Source: Hemicordylus capensis (taxonomy: Eukaryota; Chordata; Lepidosauria; Squamata; Cordylidae). Taken from it: DNA of 64,000 nt. The position numbers and the translations under genes were made by a program. Location of the stretch: assembly GCF_027244095.1 (NCBI RefSeq), contig NC_069662.1:11372501-11436500 (forward strand), read 5' to 3'. The notes beneath the pieces were generated by a model. That model did no database searches, was not told where the DNA came from, and was given only the letters and a program-made list of their open reading frames with translations. Shown here one piece after another: positions 1 through 9,380 of the stretch. Within the stretch, counting starts at the first letter, position 1. Each line of letters opens with the position of its first letter.

Positions 1-193
1 CACTTCAGGAACGCAGGAAGCTTCCTGATATGGAGTCTGATCCTTGGTCCACCTTGCTCCGTGTTGTCTCCACAATGACTGGCAGCAGCTTCTCCAAGGA
101 TGCAGGCAGGAGTCTTTCCCAGCCATACCCAAGGATTTAAATGGGGACCTTCTGCATGCAATGCTCTACTGAACTACATCTCCGTCCCCAATT
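1..193 (-). repeat. tRNA-headed SINE, body and head
   Basis: Read on the minus strand this has a tRNA-like head (GCATGCA anticodon-loop region, followed by a box-B-like stretch) and a body that recurs in the window (CTGCCTGCA, CTGCCAGTCA, then a tail ending near AGCTTCCTG). It matches the copies at 8289-8500, 23773-24062 and 25464-25650. The copy is diverged and its tail lies at the window edge. Family name not assigned. Confidence 0.75.
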
Positions 194-224
194 TAGCCCA
201 CTATTGCACCTTTTCTCTTGACAG

Positions 225-705
225 TCAGCAGCTCTTTGGGTAGATCTCCTTCTGTACTGTGCTGATCTGAGATAATTTAACTGGAGATCCCAAGGAACTG
301 ACTAATGCAAAACAGAGCCTCTCCCACTAAGCTCTGGTTCCTCAAACACCTTGACAGGTGCTGCTCTACCTGCTTTTTAAAGCCTTCAGAGGTGAGGCTC
401 AACAGAACCTCTTTCTTTAATGACCTACCTATTCTCGCATTAAAAGATAGATGTTGTGCCAGCTATTTCCCGCCCTAAGGTTTGTCATAGCCTTGAGCAG
501 CAGTAGGATTATAAAGACAGTGGATCGGTCATATGGGACTCTTCTAATCCCTTTGGTGCTCTCCTTTGGGCCATTAACGATCCGTCGCTTGTTGTATGTC
601 TCGGCAACTAACTGCAGCATGATAGAAAGCAGTTCCATAGTGAGCTACCTTTTCCTTTGCTTCCCTGATGCAGGTTTTCAAATAATGTCTGGAGAAGTGA
701 GAAAT
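225..705 (-). repeat. Intergenic OR-cluster module, copy a
   Basis: Non-coding sequence homologous to 15450-15900 and to later copies (shared pieces: the ACTGGAGATCC-type stretch, 'CTTTTTAAAGCCTTCA', 'CTATTCTCRYATTA', 'TAATAAAGAC' and 'CCCTTTGGTGTT'-type blocks in the same order). It presumably belongs to an OR gene lying left of the window, since these modules sit upstream of minus-strand receptors. The short reading frames inside are not conserved between copies and are not called. Confidence 0.75.
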
Positions 706-1279
706 TGAAGGATTTTTTATATTCCTCTATTTGCCTCCTACACCAAACATAATCCTGGCAAGCGCAAGCAATTCAAATGTTCTCACAGGGCAAAAATGGC
801 CAATTGAAAGATCCATCAATTTTCACAAGGAAGCCACTTGGCACAGTGCTGAATTGTAGGGCTGATTACTTGAGTTCTCATGAGCAATACAGAAGATAAT
901 ATGGATCCCAACAAAATGCAGCAGTATATCCCCGTTGTTGATGTATTACCTGAGCCTGTGTGTAGGGAGAGTTTTAGGCACCTTTCCCCCTCAGAAGCTG
1001 AAGGTTGTGACTCTCTTCAGAGAGTATTTTTAAGAAATTTCCAGCTATTTGTTCAAGCTCTCCTTCCCCTCTCTTTGTCACTGAGTTCCATTAGCTCATC
1101 CCACCTGGTTCTGTTAACTATCCTTTGAATATGTGAACATTCCATTCCATTGAGTTACATTGGGAAAGTTTGGATTAGGTGTTGTTGTTTTTGTCCCCTT
1201 AGGGTTTCACCCCTCAAATTCGTGTGAAACCAATGTATCTGTGGGTTATTCTGAGTTTGCCAGAACCTAATGGCTATTT
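706..1279. other. Intergenic, nothing recognised
   Basis: AT-rich unique-looking sequence. An 82-codon frame near 880-1128 has no recognisable domain and no second copy in the window. No gene is supported. Confidence 0.5.
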
Positions 1280-1567
1280 GCTTCTCCGTCTCCATCACAG
1301 CTTTTAGAAAGCATGTTAAATTGTGGCTTTTTACCCAGGCTTTTGTTTGATTGTCTCTGCTGCTGCTCTTTGTACTCTCTATTGCTGTTATCCTTTTGTT
1401 TTAAATTTTTAATCAGATTTGTTTTATATTTTTAGCTTAATATTTTAATTGTCTTTTTTTCAATCTTTTTAAAAAAAATTGCTGTAAATCACCTTGCGAT
1501 TGTTTTAATGAAAGGTGGTATATAAATTTAACAATCAATCAATCAATCAATCAAATCAATCAATCAA
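1280..1567 (+). repeat. LINE 3'-tail remnant ending in (AATC)n
   Basis: T-rich 3' untranslated-like stretch ending in TAAATCACCTTGCGATTG, a 'GGTGGTATATAAATTT' block and about nine AATC units. The same 'gcc-cagag / gg-tataaat' ending recurs at 4345-4560, 7955-8030, 16000-16140, 18170-18290 and 35790-36035. This is typical of degenerate CR1/L2-like LINE tails in reptiles; clade uncertain. A second fainter tail follows at about 1770-1880. Confidence 0.6.
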
Positions 1568-1880
1568 ATAAAATAAACCTCTCCCTTGCCTAGAGATGCT
1601 CCAGTTATTTATCAATAAGGATCATAACATTTCCAGCTCTTTCAGAAATAGTTGTCTTCGGATTTTATTTTATTTTTAAGTTTCCCGCATCTGCCTCAGG
1701 GCTCCTTGTCCTCATTGCTTTTAAATAAAGTTTTAATTTTTTAAAAAAATAAATTGTTTTCTATTATACTTTGTATTTTTGTATGTTTTTATTGTTTGAT
1801 GTTTTTAATTGATGTTTTAATGTTTTATTTGGTGTATTAATGTTGCATTGTGAGCTGCCTAGAGAACAATTTCTTATAGG

Positions 1881-2302
1881 GTGGCTAACAAACCCTCACC
1901 CTGGAAAGCCCTCCGCACCTCACCACACCTGATGCCACTGACCCCAAAGCCCAGACTGGATGGTCATAACAGCTCTGACATGCAGTCTCCAAAGAGTCAG
2001 GGGAGTATTCTGAGTGATCTGCAGTCATCGTAACCCCTTCCCTCTCAAAGGATGCTTATCCAGGTCATGACCCGAGTGTCCTGTGCAGGTCAAGCAAAAT
2101 AAATGCCTGTGGCATTAAACTATGTGAATCCAAGGATTGTCCCGACACTAAAAAAAGTGGTGGCTTCTTTTCGCCTCAAAAAATCTCTTCTGTTGTCAAA
2201 GAACGTAAACACTGGCATTAGGCCAAAACACATTGCTGGGAGGAAAAAACTGCAGAAAAATAGCATATTAGCAAGCAATATGCAAACATTGAATGTTGTG
2301 TT
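1881..2302. other. Intergenic, nothing recognised
   Basis: No coding frame with recognisable content and no repeat structure I can identify. Confidence 0.45.
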
Positions 2303-2752
2303 AGGAACATAGGAACATGGGAAGCTGCCATATACTGAGTCAGACCATAGATCTATCTTGCTCAGTACTGTCTACACCAGGGATTCTCAACGTTGGGTCT
2401 CCAGATGTTATTGGACTTCAACTTCCATAATCCCCAGCCCCAATGGCCTTTGGTTGGGGATTATGGGAATTGAAGTCCAATAACATCTGGGGTCCCAATG
2501 TTGAGAATCCCTGTTCTCCACAGACTGGAAGCAGCTTCTCCAAGGTTGCAGGCAGGAATCTCTCTCAGCCCTATCTTGGAGATGGAAGGGTAGGAACTTG
2601 GAACCTTCTGCTCTTCCCAGAGTGGCTCCATCCCCTAAGGGGAATATCTTATGGTGCTCACACTTCTAGTCTCCCTTTCATGTGCAACCAGGGCAGACCC
2701 TGCTTAGCTAAGGGGACAAGTCATGCTTGCTACCACAAAGCCAGCTCTCTTC
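2303..2752 (-). repeat. Chimeric 5S/tRNA-headed SINE, interrupted
   Basis: Minus-strand element, nearly full length. Its head contains the stretch TTAGCTAAGCAGGGTCTGCC followed by a 'GGGAGACTA' block. These match the internal promoter part of 5S rRNA in order and spacing (GCTAAGCAGGGTC...GGATGGGAGAC). A decayed tRNA-like segment and the common body follow, then a tail of repeated TATGTTCC. A 136-bp hAT-type element (2378-2513) has inserted into the body. Confidence 0.85.
2378..2513. mobile_element. hAT-type palindromic MITE in a SINE
   Basis: Terminal inverted repeats CAGGGATTCTCAAC / GTTGAGAATCCCTG bound a 136-bp sequence that is nearly self-complementary throughout, with a central CCCCAGCC region. 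Flanking octamers GTCTACAC and TTCTCCAC agree at 6 of 8 positions, consistent with the 8-bp duplication of hAT elements. It interrupts the SINE at 2303-2752, so it is younger. Non-coding. Confidence 0.85.
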
Positions 2753-2954
2753 CCCCATGTGAGCTGCCAGAAGAACAATTTGTAATGGGGTCTCTAACAA
2801 AGCTTAATCAATCATTCAATCAATCAATCAATTACACAAAGAAACCAAGCATTGACATGATGTCAAGGTGCATCCTTCAGGTCACGAGTTACATTCCAAA
2901 AGACGGGTTGCTCATAGCAAGTAAAATGAGTAAAATCCCTCGATATACAGTATA

Positions 2955-3110
2955 TAGATATCTTTATTTCGGTCATTGACCAGCAATGTAACATCTCTCT
3001 GTCTCTCTGCAGCTTCCAGGGTAATGGACTGTGAAAAGATTACAGCTTCTAATGCAGCTTTTGCATTCCAGGCCTCTCCACCCAATCGGCATCCAAGCTC
3101 CTTCCACACA
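2955..3110 (-). repeat. LINE 3' end, I/Vingi-like
   Basis: Minus-strand reading ends in 'GGTCAATGACCGAAATAAAG', very like the 3' end of the LINE at 25990-29583 ('GGGTTAATGGCCGTAATAAAG'), preceded by a short Ala/Glu-rich remnant resembling that LINE's C-terminus. Upstream (2810-2835) there is a short run of AATC units. Strongly 5'-truncated fossil. Confidence 0.55.
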
Positions 3111-3472
3111 AGATGTTATCCTTCAGCCTCAACATTCTCCATGGGCACAGCAACCATGGCCTATGTTCAGGCAGACCAGCACATGGTAGTGCACCAACAT
3201 CCTCCCCATGGCATGCATGCAACCTTCCCTCACTGCATGCAAAACTGCCCCCTGCACTCACCAGCCGCTTGCTGCCTGCTGCCACTGCCGCTTTCCATCC
3301 CAGCCGGAAGCAGAAAGAGCAGGGGAAATTAAACCCTCTCCCCATCCTTTTTACTCGGGCTAACTTAGACAGGTGCAGATGAGGGCATTTCCCCCGCCCC
3401 CAACCCAGATGGTCAAAAAAGCACCTCACCCAGACAACACCCAGACTGGCTACAAATAATCTGCAAATCTGA
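3111..3472. other. Intergenic, nothing recognised
   Basis: Overlapping frames on both strands (largest 153 codons, minus) are Cys/His/Pro-rich with no recognisable family. They look like chance frames in a GC-richer patch. No gene called. Confidence 0.45.
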
Positions 3473-3530
3473 AAGCCAGTATGGTATAGTGGTAAGAGTG
3501 CTGGACTCAAGATGTGAAGGCCTGGAGAAA
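3473..3530 (+). repeat. Sauria-type SINE head fragment
   Basis: 'AGCCAGTATGGTATAGTGGT' followed by AAGAGTGCTGGACT is the tRNA-like box A head of the second SINE family of this window (fuller copies at 4793-4986 and 19349-20237). Only the head remains. Confidence 0.65.
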
Positions 3531-3609
3531 AATTGGGAAAATTGGGGCGGGGGGCAGTATTTTTCCATTTACTGTAATGTTGATAGTGGCTTCAGGCCTC
3601 AATGGCTGA

Positions 3610-3965
3610 CTCAGGCCTCTGTGATTTATTATGATGATGATTGATTACATTTATAAACTGCCCCATCCAGAGGCTCAGAGCGGTGTGCAACAACTTTTAA
3701 AAGACATAAAAACCACACAATCCAAAACACAGTGCTAAAAACAATATAACAATTTTAAAATAATTTAAAAAAACCATTTAAAACCAATTTAAATGCTTTT
3801 TAAAAAGAACAACCCTTTACAAGCCTTGGAAGGCCAGGCCAAACAAGTAAGTTTATAGGGCTCTCTTAAAGGCCAACAGTGAGCCTAAACTGCAGATATC
3901 TGCTGGGAGTGCATTCCACAGACCAGGAGCAGCTACCAAAAAGGCCTGGTTCCGAGTCACTACCA
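3610..3965 (-). repeat. LINE 3' end, degenerate
   Basis: On the minus strand it reads from a 'GGAATGCACTCCC' block through 'TAAGAGAGCCCTATAAAC' and A/T-rich 3' UTR to a 'CAGAGCGGTG'-like tail, the same architecture as 19040-19347 and 35640-36035. Probably CR1/L2-like; clade not certain. Confidence 0.5.
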
Positions 3966-4344
3966 GACGCACCGGTGGCTCCTAAGAACTGTGTCATCAC
4001 TGCAGTGACAAGCCTGCCATTGGGATTAATGGGAGGCTCATCACTGCAGCGATGATGCAATCATTAGTAGCGACGAAGTCTCTGCAAGCTTGGTGGAAGC
4101 AAGGCTGTGGCTTTTCGATTGGCACTGCCAGTCATCTGCTATCAACATTAACTTTTTGCCTCTTTATTATAAACAGTAAAAAAAAAAACACAACAACTAA
4201 GAGATGCTGGATTCCTTGGAGTTCAGCACATTGTAGTCCATTTACAACAAACATTAAATAAAATTTAAATTACTCCATTTTTACTTATTGTCTGAATAAA
4301 CTATACTTCTAAATACTTCTTTGGGATATGCTCCCAATAAGAGC
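3966..4344. other. Intergenic, nothing recognised
   Basis: No gene or repeat identified apart from short A-runs near 4180. Confidence 0.4.
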
Positions 4345-4560
4345 ATCTCCTTCTCTGTTCATTTTCAGGAAGACCCTCAAGACGCACCTGTTCTCGCAGG
4401 CTTTTAACTGGGATTCTTTTTAATAATTTGTTTTTAACAATTTGTTTTATGAGAGTTGTTTTTATTGTGTTTTGTGGGGTTTTAATCTGTTTTTCCTTCT
4501 TAATTTTTTTGCCTAGAGATGTACATATCAGACAGTATAAAATATGATAAATAAATAAAC
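4345..4560 (+). repeat. LINE 3'-tail remnant
   Basis: Starts in a block reading AAGACCCTCAAGACGCACCT, continues through T-rich sequence and ends in 'GCCTAGAGATGTACATATC' then ATAAATAAATAA. The arrangement matches the tails at 16000-16140 and 35800-36035. Non-coding. Confidence 0.55.
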
Positions 4561-4792
4561 GTAATATTCCAAACATGATCAATGTTATGAGCAAAGCAGG
4601 TTATACATGATAAATGTTATGCTTCCAAAGAAACAAGGTTACTTTAGATCTCTAAAGGGTGCTAAGAAAAAGTATTGCATTTATTGCATTTATTTCCATT
4701 TTTCCTGAAATATCTGTTGTTCTTTTTTAAAAAATGGGGAAAAAATTAACCCACCAGGTATTTCCACAACTTCATATTTTCAGGAAATTTTA

Positions 4793-4986
4793 GATCTCTG
4801 TGTTGGACTAGACTGGGGAGATCTGAGTTCAAATCCCTGTTCAGCCATGAAACTCACTGGGTGACTCTGGGCCAGTCACTTCTTTCTAAGCCTAAACTAC
4901 CTCACAGGGTTGTTGTGAGGACAAACATAACCATCCCCTCTGCTCTGGGCTCCTTGAAGCAAGAACAGGATATAAATGTAAACAAA
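4793..4986 (+). repeat. Sauria-type tRNA-derived SINE
   Basis: Contains the head's distal part (GTTGGACTAGACTGG, GAGTTCAAATCC as box B) and the diagnostic body CTGGGTGACTCTGGGCCAGT, CTACCTCACAGGGTTGTTGT, then a 'GGCTCCTTGAAG...GGATATAAATGTAAA' tail. This arrangement is what I recall for Sauria/ACA SINEs, whose tail resembles BovB LINEs. The family name is from memory; the repeat itself is clear from copies at 19349, 49228 and 54577. Confidence 0.8.
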
Positions 4987-5348
4987 GGTAGGCAGCAATT
5001 CTTGCTGTGTCATCATGAGAAGGAAGAAAACCAGCAAAATGGCTTTCCATGTTGGAGAATATGGCCAAAAAAGATGTCAAAACCGCACAAAAACAGCCTT
5101 GCAGCATAACAGCGCAACGTGCAGTGTTAATTTTAACAAGGCGCTAGCACCACTTATGCTCACACATTTCTACATGGAGTTTTGAGTCTCACCTCTTCCA
5201 CTACACCTACTGTATGTCCATGCACAATTTATTAGAAAAAGGGATGGAAACCCAAGCAAGAGAGGGCATGGATGGATGTTCACTGCCTTCTGTCCTCTTC
5301 CTGACAACACAGGGACTGGTGAGTCATCATCCAGTCCAACTAAGCTGG
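4987..5348. other. Intergenic, nothing recognised
   Basis: No domain-bearing frame and no repeat with a second copy that I could find. Confidence 0.4.
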
Positions 5349-5446
5349 TCATCAATGCTCAACTTTTGGGTTTCAAGCCTTGCCCTTTTTTTTCACAGCT
5401 TGGCCAGAGCCTCCTTATCAGGCAGAGTAAATAATAGGGTTGAGCT
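5349..5446 (-). pseudogene. Olfactory receptor 3'-end fragment
   Basis: The minus strand starts at AGCTCAACCCTATTATTTAC (LNPIIY), continues through a damaged LRNKD segment with small deletions and frame loss to ALAKL, and ends in 3' flank matching that of the next gene (compare 5720-5830). Only about 25 codons remain. It lies 285 bp beyond the 3' end of the intact receptor at 5731-6675 and breaks off at GGGTTGAGCT, the same point as the fragment at 30746-30819. Confidence 0.85.
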
Positions 5447-5451
5447 CTGAA

Positions 5452-5735
5452 ATACCCTCCCTTCTAACTAAGCAGAGGCACCTTTTTTGAAGTCCTGATT
5501 CTCTTTAGTTAGCAAGGGGAGATCAACTGGCCCTACCCATCCCCAGCACAGCATCCCTACAGTGGATGTTGCTGGTGTCTATCTTGTGTTCCTGTTTTAG
5601 ATTGTGAGCCCTTTGGGGATAGGGAGCCATATTTATTTATTTATTTATTTCTATGTAAACCGCTTTGAGGCCTCTTTCTTTTTTTTTGGAAAAGTGATAT
5701 ATGAATATTCATTGTATTTATCATCAACACTCAAC
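5452..5735 (+). repeat. Unclassified interspersed repeat, copy 1
   Basis: 'AAGCAGAGGCACCTTTTTTG', 'GTGGATGTTGCTGGTGTCTA' and 'TTTTAGATTGTGAGCCCTTT' occur in the same order at 58733-59330, where SINE sequence interrupts the second copy. It ends in T/A-rich (ATTT)n and a 'GATATATGAATATT' tail, suggesting a LINE- or SINE-type 3' end. Family unknown. Confidence 0.65.
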
Positions 5736-6675
5736 CGTTGGGTGTCAAGGTTTGCCTTTTCAGCACCTTGGCCAGTGCCTGGTGGACATCCTTGTTGCGC
5801 AGGGTATAAATAACAGGGTTGAGCAGAGGGGTGATTACAATATAAACGATGGCAAAGTGTCTGCCAGCATTGGGAACACTGCCTGAATTAGGTCTCCCAT
5901 ACATAGCAATGGCACTGCCAAAGAACATGGTGACCACCACCAGGTGGGAGGTGCATGTGGAGAAGGCCTTGCGCTGACTGGTGGCTGATTGCATTTGTAA
6001 TACTGTGGACAGAATGAGCCCATAAGAGGTCAGGATAACAGAAAGGGGACCCACAAGGATCAAGATGGACGTCACAGAAACGATGATTTCAGTGAGGCGG
6101 GTGTCAGCACATGCAAATTTCAACACTATGGGAACCTCACAGCAAAAGTGATTGATATGGTTCGGTCCACAGAAGGGGTGGCGAAGGGTACAGCTCACAT
6201 TTATTGTAGCAATGAGGAACCCCCCTAGCAAGGAAGCGGAGGCAAGCTGCAATTGGCGCAATCTGCCCATAGCAACAGCATATTGCAGAGGGCAGCAGAT
6301 GGCCAAGTAGCGGTCATAAGCCATTGCAGCCAGCAGAAGACACTCAGTGCCACCAGCTGTCGTACCAACATACATCTGGGCAATGCAACGAGTGAAGGAG
6401 ATGGCTCCATTTCCATTCAGGAGGTTCACCAGCATTTGGGGCATGGTGCAGGTTACAAAACACACTTCCAGGCCTGAGAGGTTCATCAGGAAGAAGTACA
6501 TGGGCGTGTGGAGGCGGGAGTCCATCTGCACCAGCAGGATGATCAACAGGTTCCCCATCATGGTGAGGAAGTAGATGATGACGATGACCATAAAGAGCAG
6601 AATCTGTTTCTTGTGGTCCTTGGAGATTGCCATGAAAATAAACTCTCTTACAGCGGTGATGTTCTCAGTCCCCAT
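5731..6675 (-). CDS. Olfactory receptor 1, class II, intact
   Basis: A 314-residue seven-transmembrane odorant receptor expected in the ciliary membrane of olfactory neurons, coupling to Golf. Visible marks: N-glycosylation site NIT at 5-7, GN of TM1 at 41-42, LHTPMYFFL at 55-63, MAYDRYLAIC at 118-127, extracellular Cys 97, 162, 169, 179, 180 and 189, SY at 217-218, KAFSTCTSHL at 236-245, PLLNPVIYTLRNKD at 283-296. The frame opens 24 codons earlier, but that part is a TG-rich tract with a CAG acceptor 9 nt before this ATG, so MGTENIT is chosen as on the paralogues. Oddities are MYGRP (259-262) where the others have MYM/KRP, and an extra Cys180. Closest remembered human groups are OR2/OR13; subfamily not assignable by eye. 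Confidence 0.97.
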   Translation of the reverse strand: MGTENITAVREFIFMAISKDHKKQILLFMVIVIIYFLTMMGNLLIILLVQMDSRLHTPMYFFLMNLSGLEVCFVTCTMPQMLVNLLNGNGAISFTRCIAQMYVGTTAGGTECLLLAAMAYDRYLAICCPLQYAVAMGRLRQLQLASASLLGGFLIATINVSCTLRHPFCGPNHINHFCCEVPIVLKFACADTRLTEIIVSVTSILILVGPLSVILTSYGLILSTVLQMQSATSQRKAFSTCTSHLVVVTMFFGSAIAMYGRPNSGSVPNAGRHFAIVYIVITPLLNPVIYTLRNKDVHQALAKVLKRQTLTPNG

Positions 6676-7232
6676 CCTTGACTCCTGCTTGTGCATGTGT
6701 GTAGGTGCATGCGAGTGCGCGCACACCACACACACACAAACAAACACACAAGGTCAGCAGTGACATTCCTTTCTCTGTGAATGAGACAACCAAAAAAGAA
6801 ACCATGTTTTCATACCCACAACACCGGAGTAAATTCCAAATGAACCAATCAACATTAAAATCCATTTCTTACAGCATTCAAACTGTAAGAAGACCCTGTA
6901 TTTTAATATCCAATGTTTGTATACCTGTATATGGCCTTGAAGCATTCCCAGTTGTGAATGGCATCCATCATTTTACCTTCATATTTTGTTGGATGCTATT
7001 AAGATGGTCGATCGTTTTAACCAATTTTAGGTTTTTTTGAGTTTGAAATATGCCCAGAGGGTTTGTTTAGACCTCTGGGATCCAGTAGTGTGTGCATGTA
7101 CAGATGTTACCTTTTTTAAAAATTAACTTTAAAAGTGGTAGCAACAATCAAGGAAAACAATAATTGAAACATTAAGAATTGAGCAGGTTGCAATGTAAAA
7201 AATATCCACCCACCTTGCAAATATCCCTATTT
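6676..7232. promoter_or_regulatory. Upstream region of receptor 1
   Basis: Contains the proposed splice acceptor (CAG at 6685-6687) and a purine/pyrimidine-alternating TG/CA-rich tract (about 6690-6760). No copy of the conserved donor or of the intergenic module was recognised here, so the promoter of receptor 1 is not located. The rest is unique-looking. Confidence 0.4.
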
Positions 7233-7396
7233 TCCAGAAGGTTCCAAGTTCCCTCCCTGACATCTCCAGATAGGGCTGAGAGAGACTTCTGCCTGTAACC
7301 TTGGAGAGGCCACTGCCATTCTGTGTAGACGATGCTGAGCAAAATGGATCAATTTTACTGACTTGGTAGGAGGCAGCTTCCTATGTTCCTATATTC
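7233..7396 (+). repeat. Chimeric SINE, 3' body
   Basis: Plus-strand body from CCAGAAGGTTCCAAGTTCCC to GGCAGCTTCCTATGTTCCTA. The 5S-like head is missing. Confidence 0.8.
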
Positions 7397-8288
7397 CCCA
7401 GGGTCTACTGCCAGGGGAAGCTCCCCTATGAGGCAAAATGAGGCAGTCACCTCAGGTGGCGTGTTGGTGCCTTTCTGCAAGTGGCAGCATGGGCCATCTC
7501 TGCACCCTCTGTAGACTTACTCGATCAGAGTTGGCCAAGGCAGTTCAAAATGAGGTTTGGGGTACAGGCCAGAGGTCCAGCTGATTGGCAACCTTCTTTG
7601 GTCTTCAAGGTAACACCTCTGAGCATTGACTTGGGAAGACTCCAGGACATCAGACTGGCAGTTCCTGAGATGGTATGCAGCTATCGAAACATCTTTCTAA
7701 ATCAGAATATTCAACTCAGAAACAGCAGACTCAGGCCCAGCAATGGTTCCTTCACCTCAGTGATTAAGAAACACAAAATCCATAAACGGGGCTTGCTCTG
7801 TAGCTTAATCAGAATACTAATGGTCCCAGAATAGTAATCAGAAGCTTCGTATATTATATATCATATATTAAGAATGGCTCCCCTCCAGATCTGTAAAACA
7901 GTGAAGCCACTCACATGAGAAACTCTACCCAGAATGTTGGGGGCAGTATGCTAAATCATTGTAAACCACTTAGAGAGCTTCGGCTATAGAGCGGTATATA
8001 AATGTAAGTGCTATTGCTATTGCTACCTGTGCTTGCGCAGCCTTGCTCATGGGAAGCACTGGAAGCATGGCTGATCTCGGTGCTGCCCTGCTGGGCCGCC
8101 CAGGATTTTTACCTGAGTTTTTACCAGGGAAGAAGGGCATGAGCGTGGCCTCCCCCCTCCACCAGGTAACCGGTTGTCTATCTTTTTGGTCTGCAAGTAG
8201 CATAAGTGGACACAGAGCTGGACACCTAGAGTCCAGCTGAGGGCTTCTGCTGCTTGCCTGCCACAGCATGTTAGAGTCATGTTACCCA
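7397..8288. other. Intergenic with a LINE tail at 7955-8030
   Basis: 7955-8030 carries 'GTAAACCACTTAGAGAGCTT' and 'AGCGGTATATAAATGTAAG', a common reptile LINE 3' end. The flanking sequence holds unsupported frames (117 codons at 7481, about 99 on the minus strand near 8000-8340) without recognisable domains. Confidence 0.45.
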
Positions 8289-8500
8289 CTCTCAAGGGTT
8301 TCAGGCAGGAGTCTTTCCCAGCCCTACATGGAAATTCTGCCACAGATTGAACCTGGGACCTTCTGCATATAAAGTGGAAGCTCTACCATTGAGTGATGGT
8401 CTCATCCCTAAGGGGAATATCTTACAGTAGACATGTAGTCACCCATCCAAATGGAAACCAAGGTGAACCCTCCTTAGTAAAGGGGACAATTGATGCTGAC
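8289..8500 (-). repeat. SINE with adjacent tRNA- and 5S-like heads
   Basis: Minus strand: a 5S-like block (remnant of CTAAGCAGGG...GGGTGACTAC), then a tRNA-like block (GTAGAGCTTCC, box-B-like CCAGGTTCAATC), then the common body. The 3' body is truncated. Together with 23773-24062 it shows both pol III heads in one element. Confidence 0.7.
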
Positions 8501-8543
8501 TTTCCATTTTATATCCATTCCTGACTTTCCATTTTATATCCAT
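8496..8543 (+). repeat. 23-bp perfect tandem duplication
   Basis: CTGACTTTCCATTTTATATC+CAT occurs twice, at 8496-8518 and 8521-8543, separated by two bases. A small recent local duplication. Confidence 0.9.
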
Positions 8544-8599
8544 GGAGTTCGGGTAATAACACACAGATGGATGGACATTCACAAACAGAAAGACAGGCC

Positions 8600-9060
8600 A
8601 TCAAGGCTACTTTCCTTGAGTAGAGTAGGCTAAAAACACGCCATTGAAAAGTCCCTATGGGATACTACAACTGTACTAAATTTGATCCAAATTGATCCCA
8701 GCATTGAAGGATGTTAGAGGAGAAGACAGACACAGTTGCCATCTTGAAATAGTTTCTGGAATTCATTTATGGGATATCATGGTTTAATGTCCTCTATAAT
8801 CTTAACATGTATAACAAGTTTGGTGCAAATCAGTATTAGGTGGTTCAAACGGTAGCCCACTTCAACCTCAAATGTTCATGCATCCACCATGTTGATTTGG
8901 GGTGGATTGGGTCAATTGGGGTGGATTAGGTCAATGGGTTAGGCCATTGAGGTCTCCCCATGTGGCACTACAACTGTGCCAAATTTGGTCCAAATTGGTC
9001 CAGGCATTGCAAAGCTGTTAGGGGAAAACAAGTACATGGACACACACACATAGAGGTGAT
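8600..9060. repeat. Unclassified interspersed repeat
   Basis: Two imperfect internal copies of a block containing 'ACTACAACTGT(A/G)C(T/C)AAATTT' then 'TCCAAATTG(A/G)TCC' occur near 8655-8700 and 8955-9005. The segment 'ACAAGTTTGGTGCAAAT' (8815) matches in inverted orientation 20800-20850. Shared with 20735-20995; class unknown, probably a non-autonomous element. Confidence 0.5.
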
Positions 9061-9380
9061 CTCATTACACTAGGTTCCATGAGGAATGTAGGCTAAAAAT
9101 TAAGTGCCCAATATGTAGTCATATGTTGATTGTTTCATTTAGGTGTTAGAAAACATTTGGAAGGGAGAAAAGGACATTTAAAACAGTACAATAAAACATG
9201 ACCTTAAGGAACATTCCCTTCATCATTCTGAAACAATAGCTCAAATCTTTTTAGTACCAGTAAATTTAGCTGTAGTTGCTGTAAATAGGTTAGCCATCCT
9301 TGGCTGGTTCTTCATCAGAGAAACAACACGGCGGGGGTGGGGGGGGAGCCTTTTCCTCTAGATATGACTACTTACAATTA
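9061..9380. other. Intergenic, nothing recognised
   Basis: Only a G-rich run at about 9331-9350 stands out. Confidence 0.4.

Noticed and set aside
2443-2979. 178-codon plus-strand frame
   Set aside because: Almost entirely antisense SINE and MITE sequence.
3049-3510. 153-codon minus-strand frame
   Set aside because: Cys/Trp/Leu-rich without motif, overlaps a LINE end, no second copy.
6676-6747. 24-codon N-terminal extension of receptor 1 (and similar extensions of receptors 5 and 9)
   Set aside because: The extensions contain the splice acceptor or TG-rich tract and are not alike among paralogues, while the downstream Met starts the conserved N-terminus with its glycosylation site.
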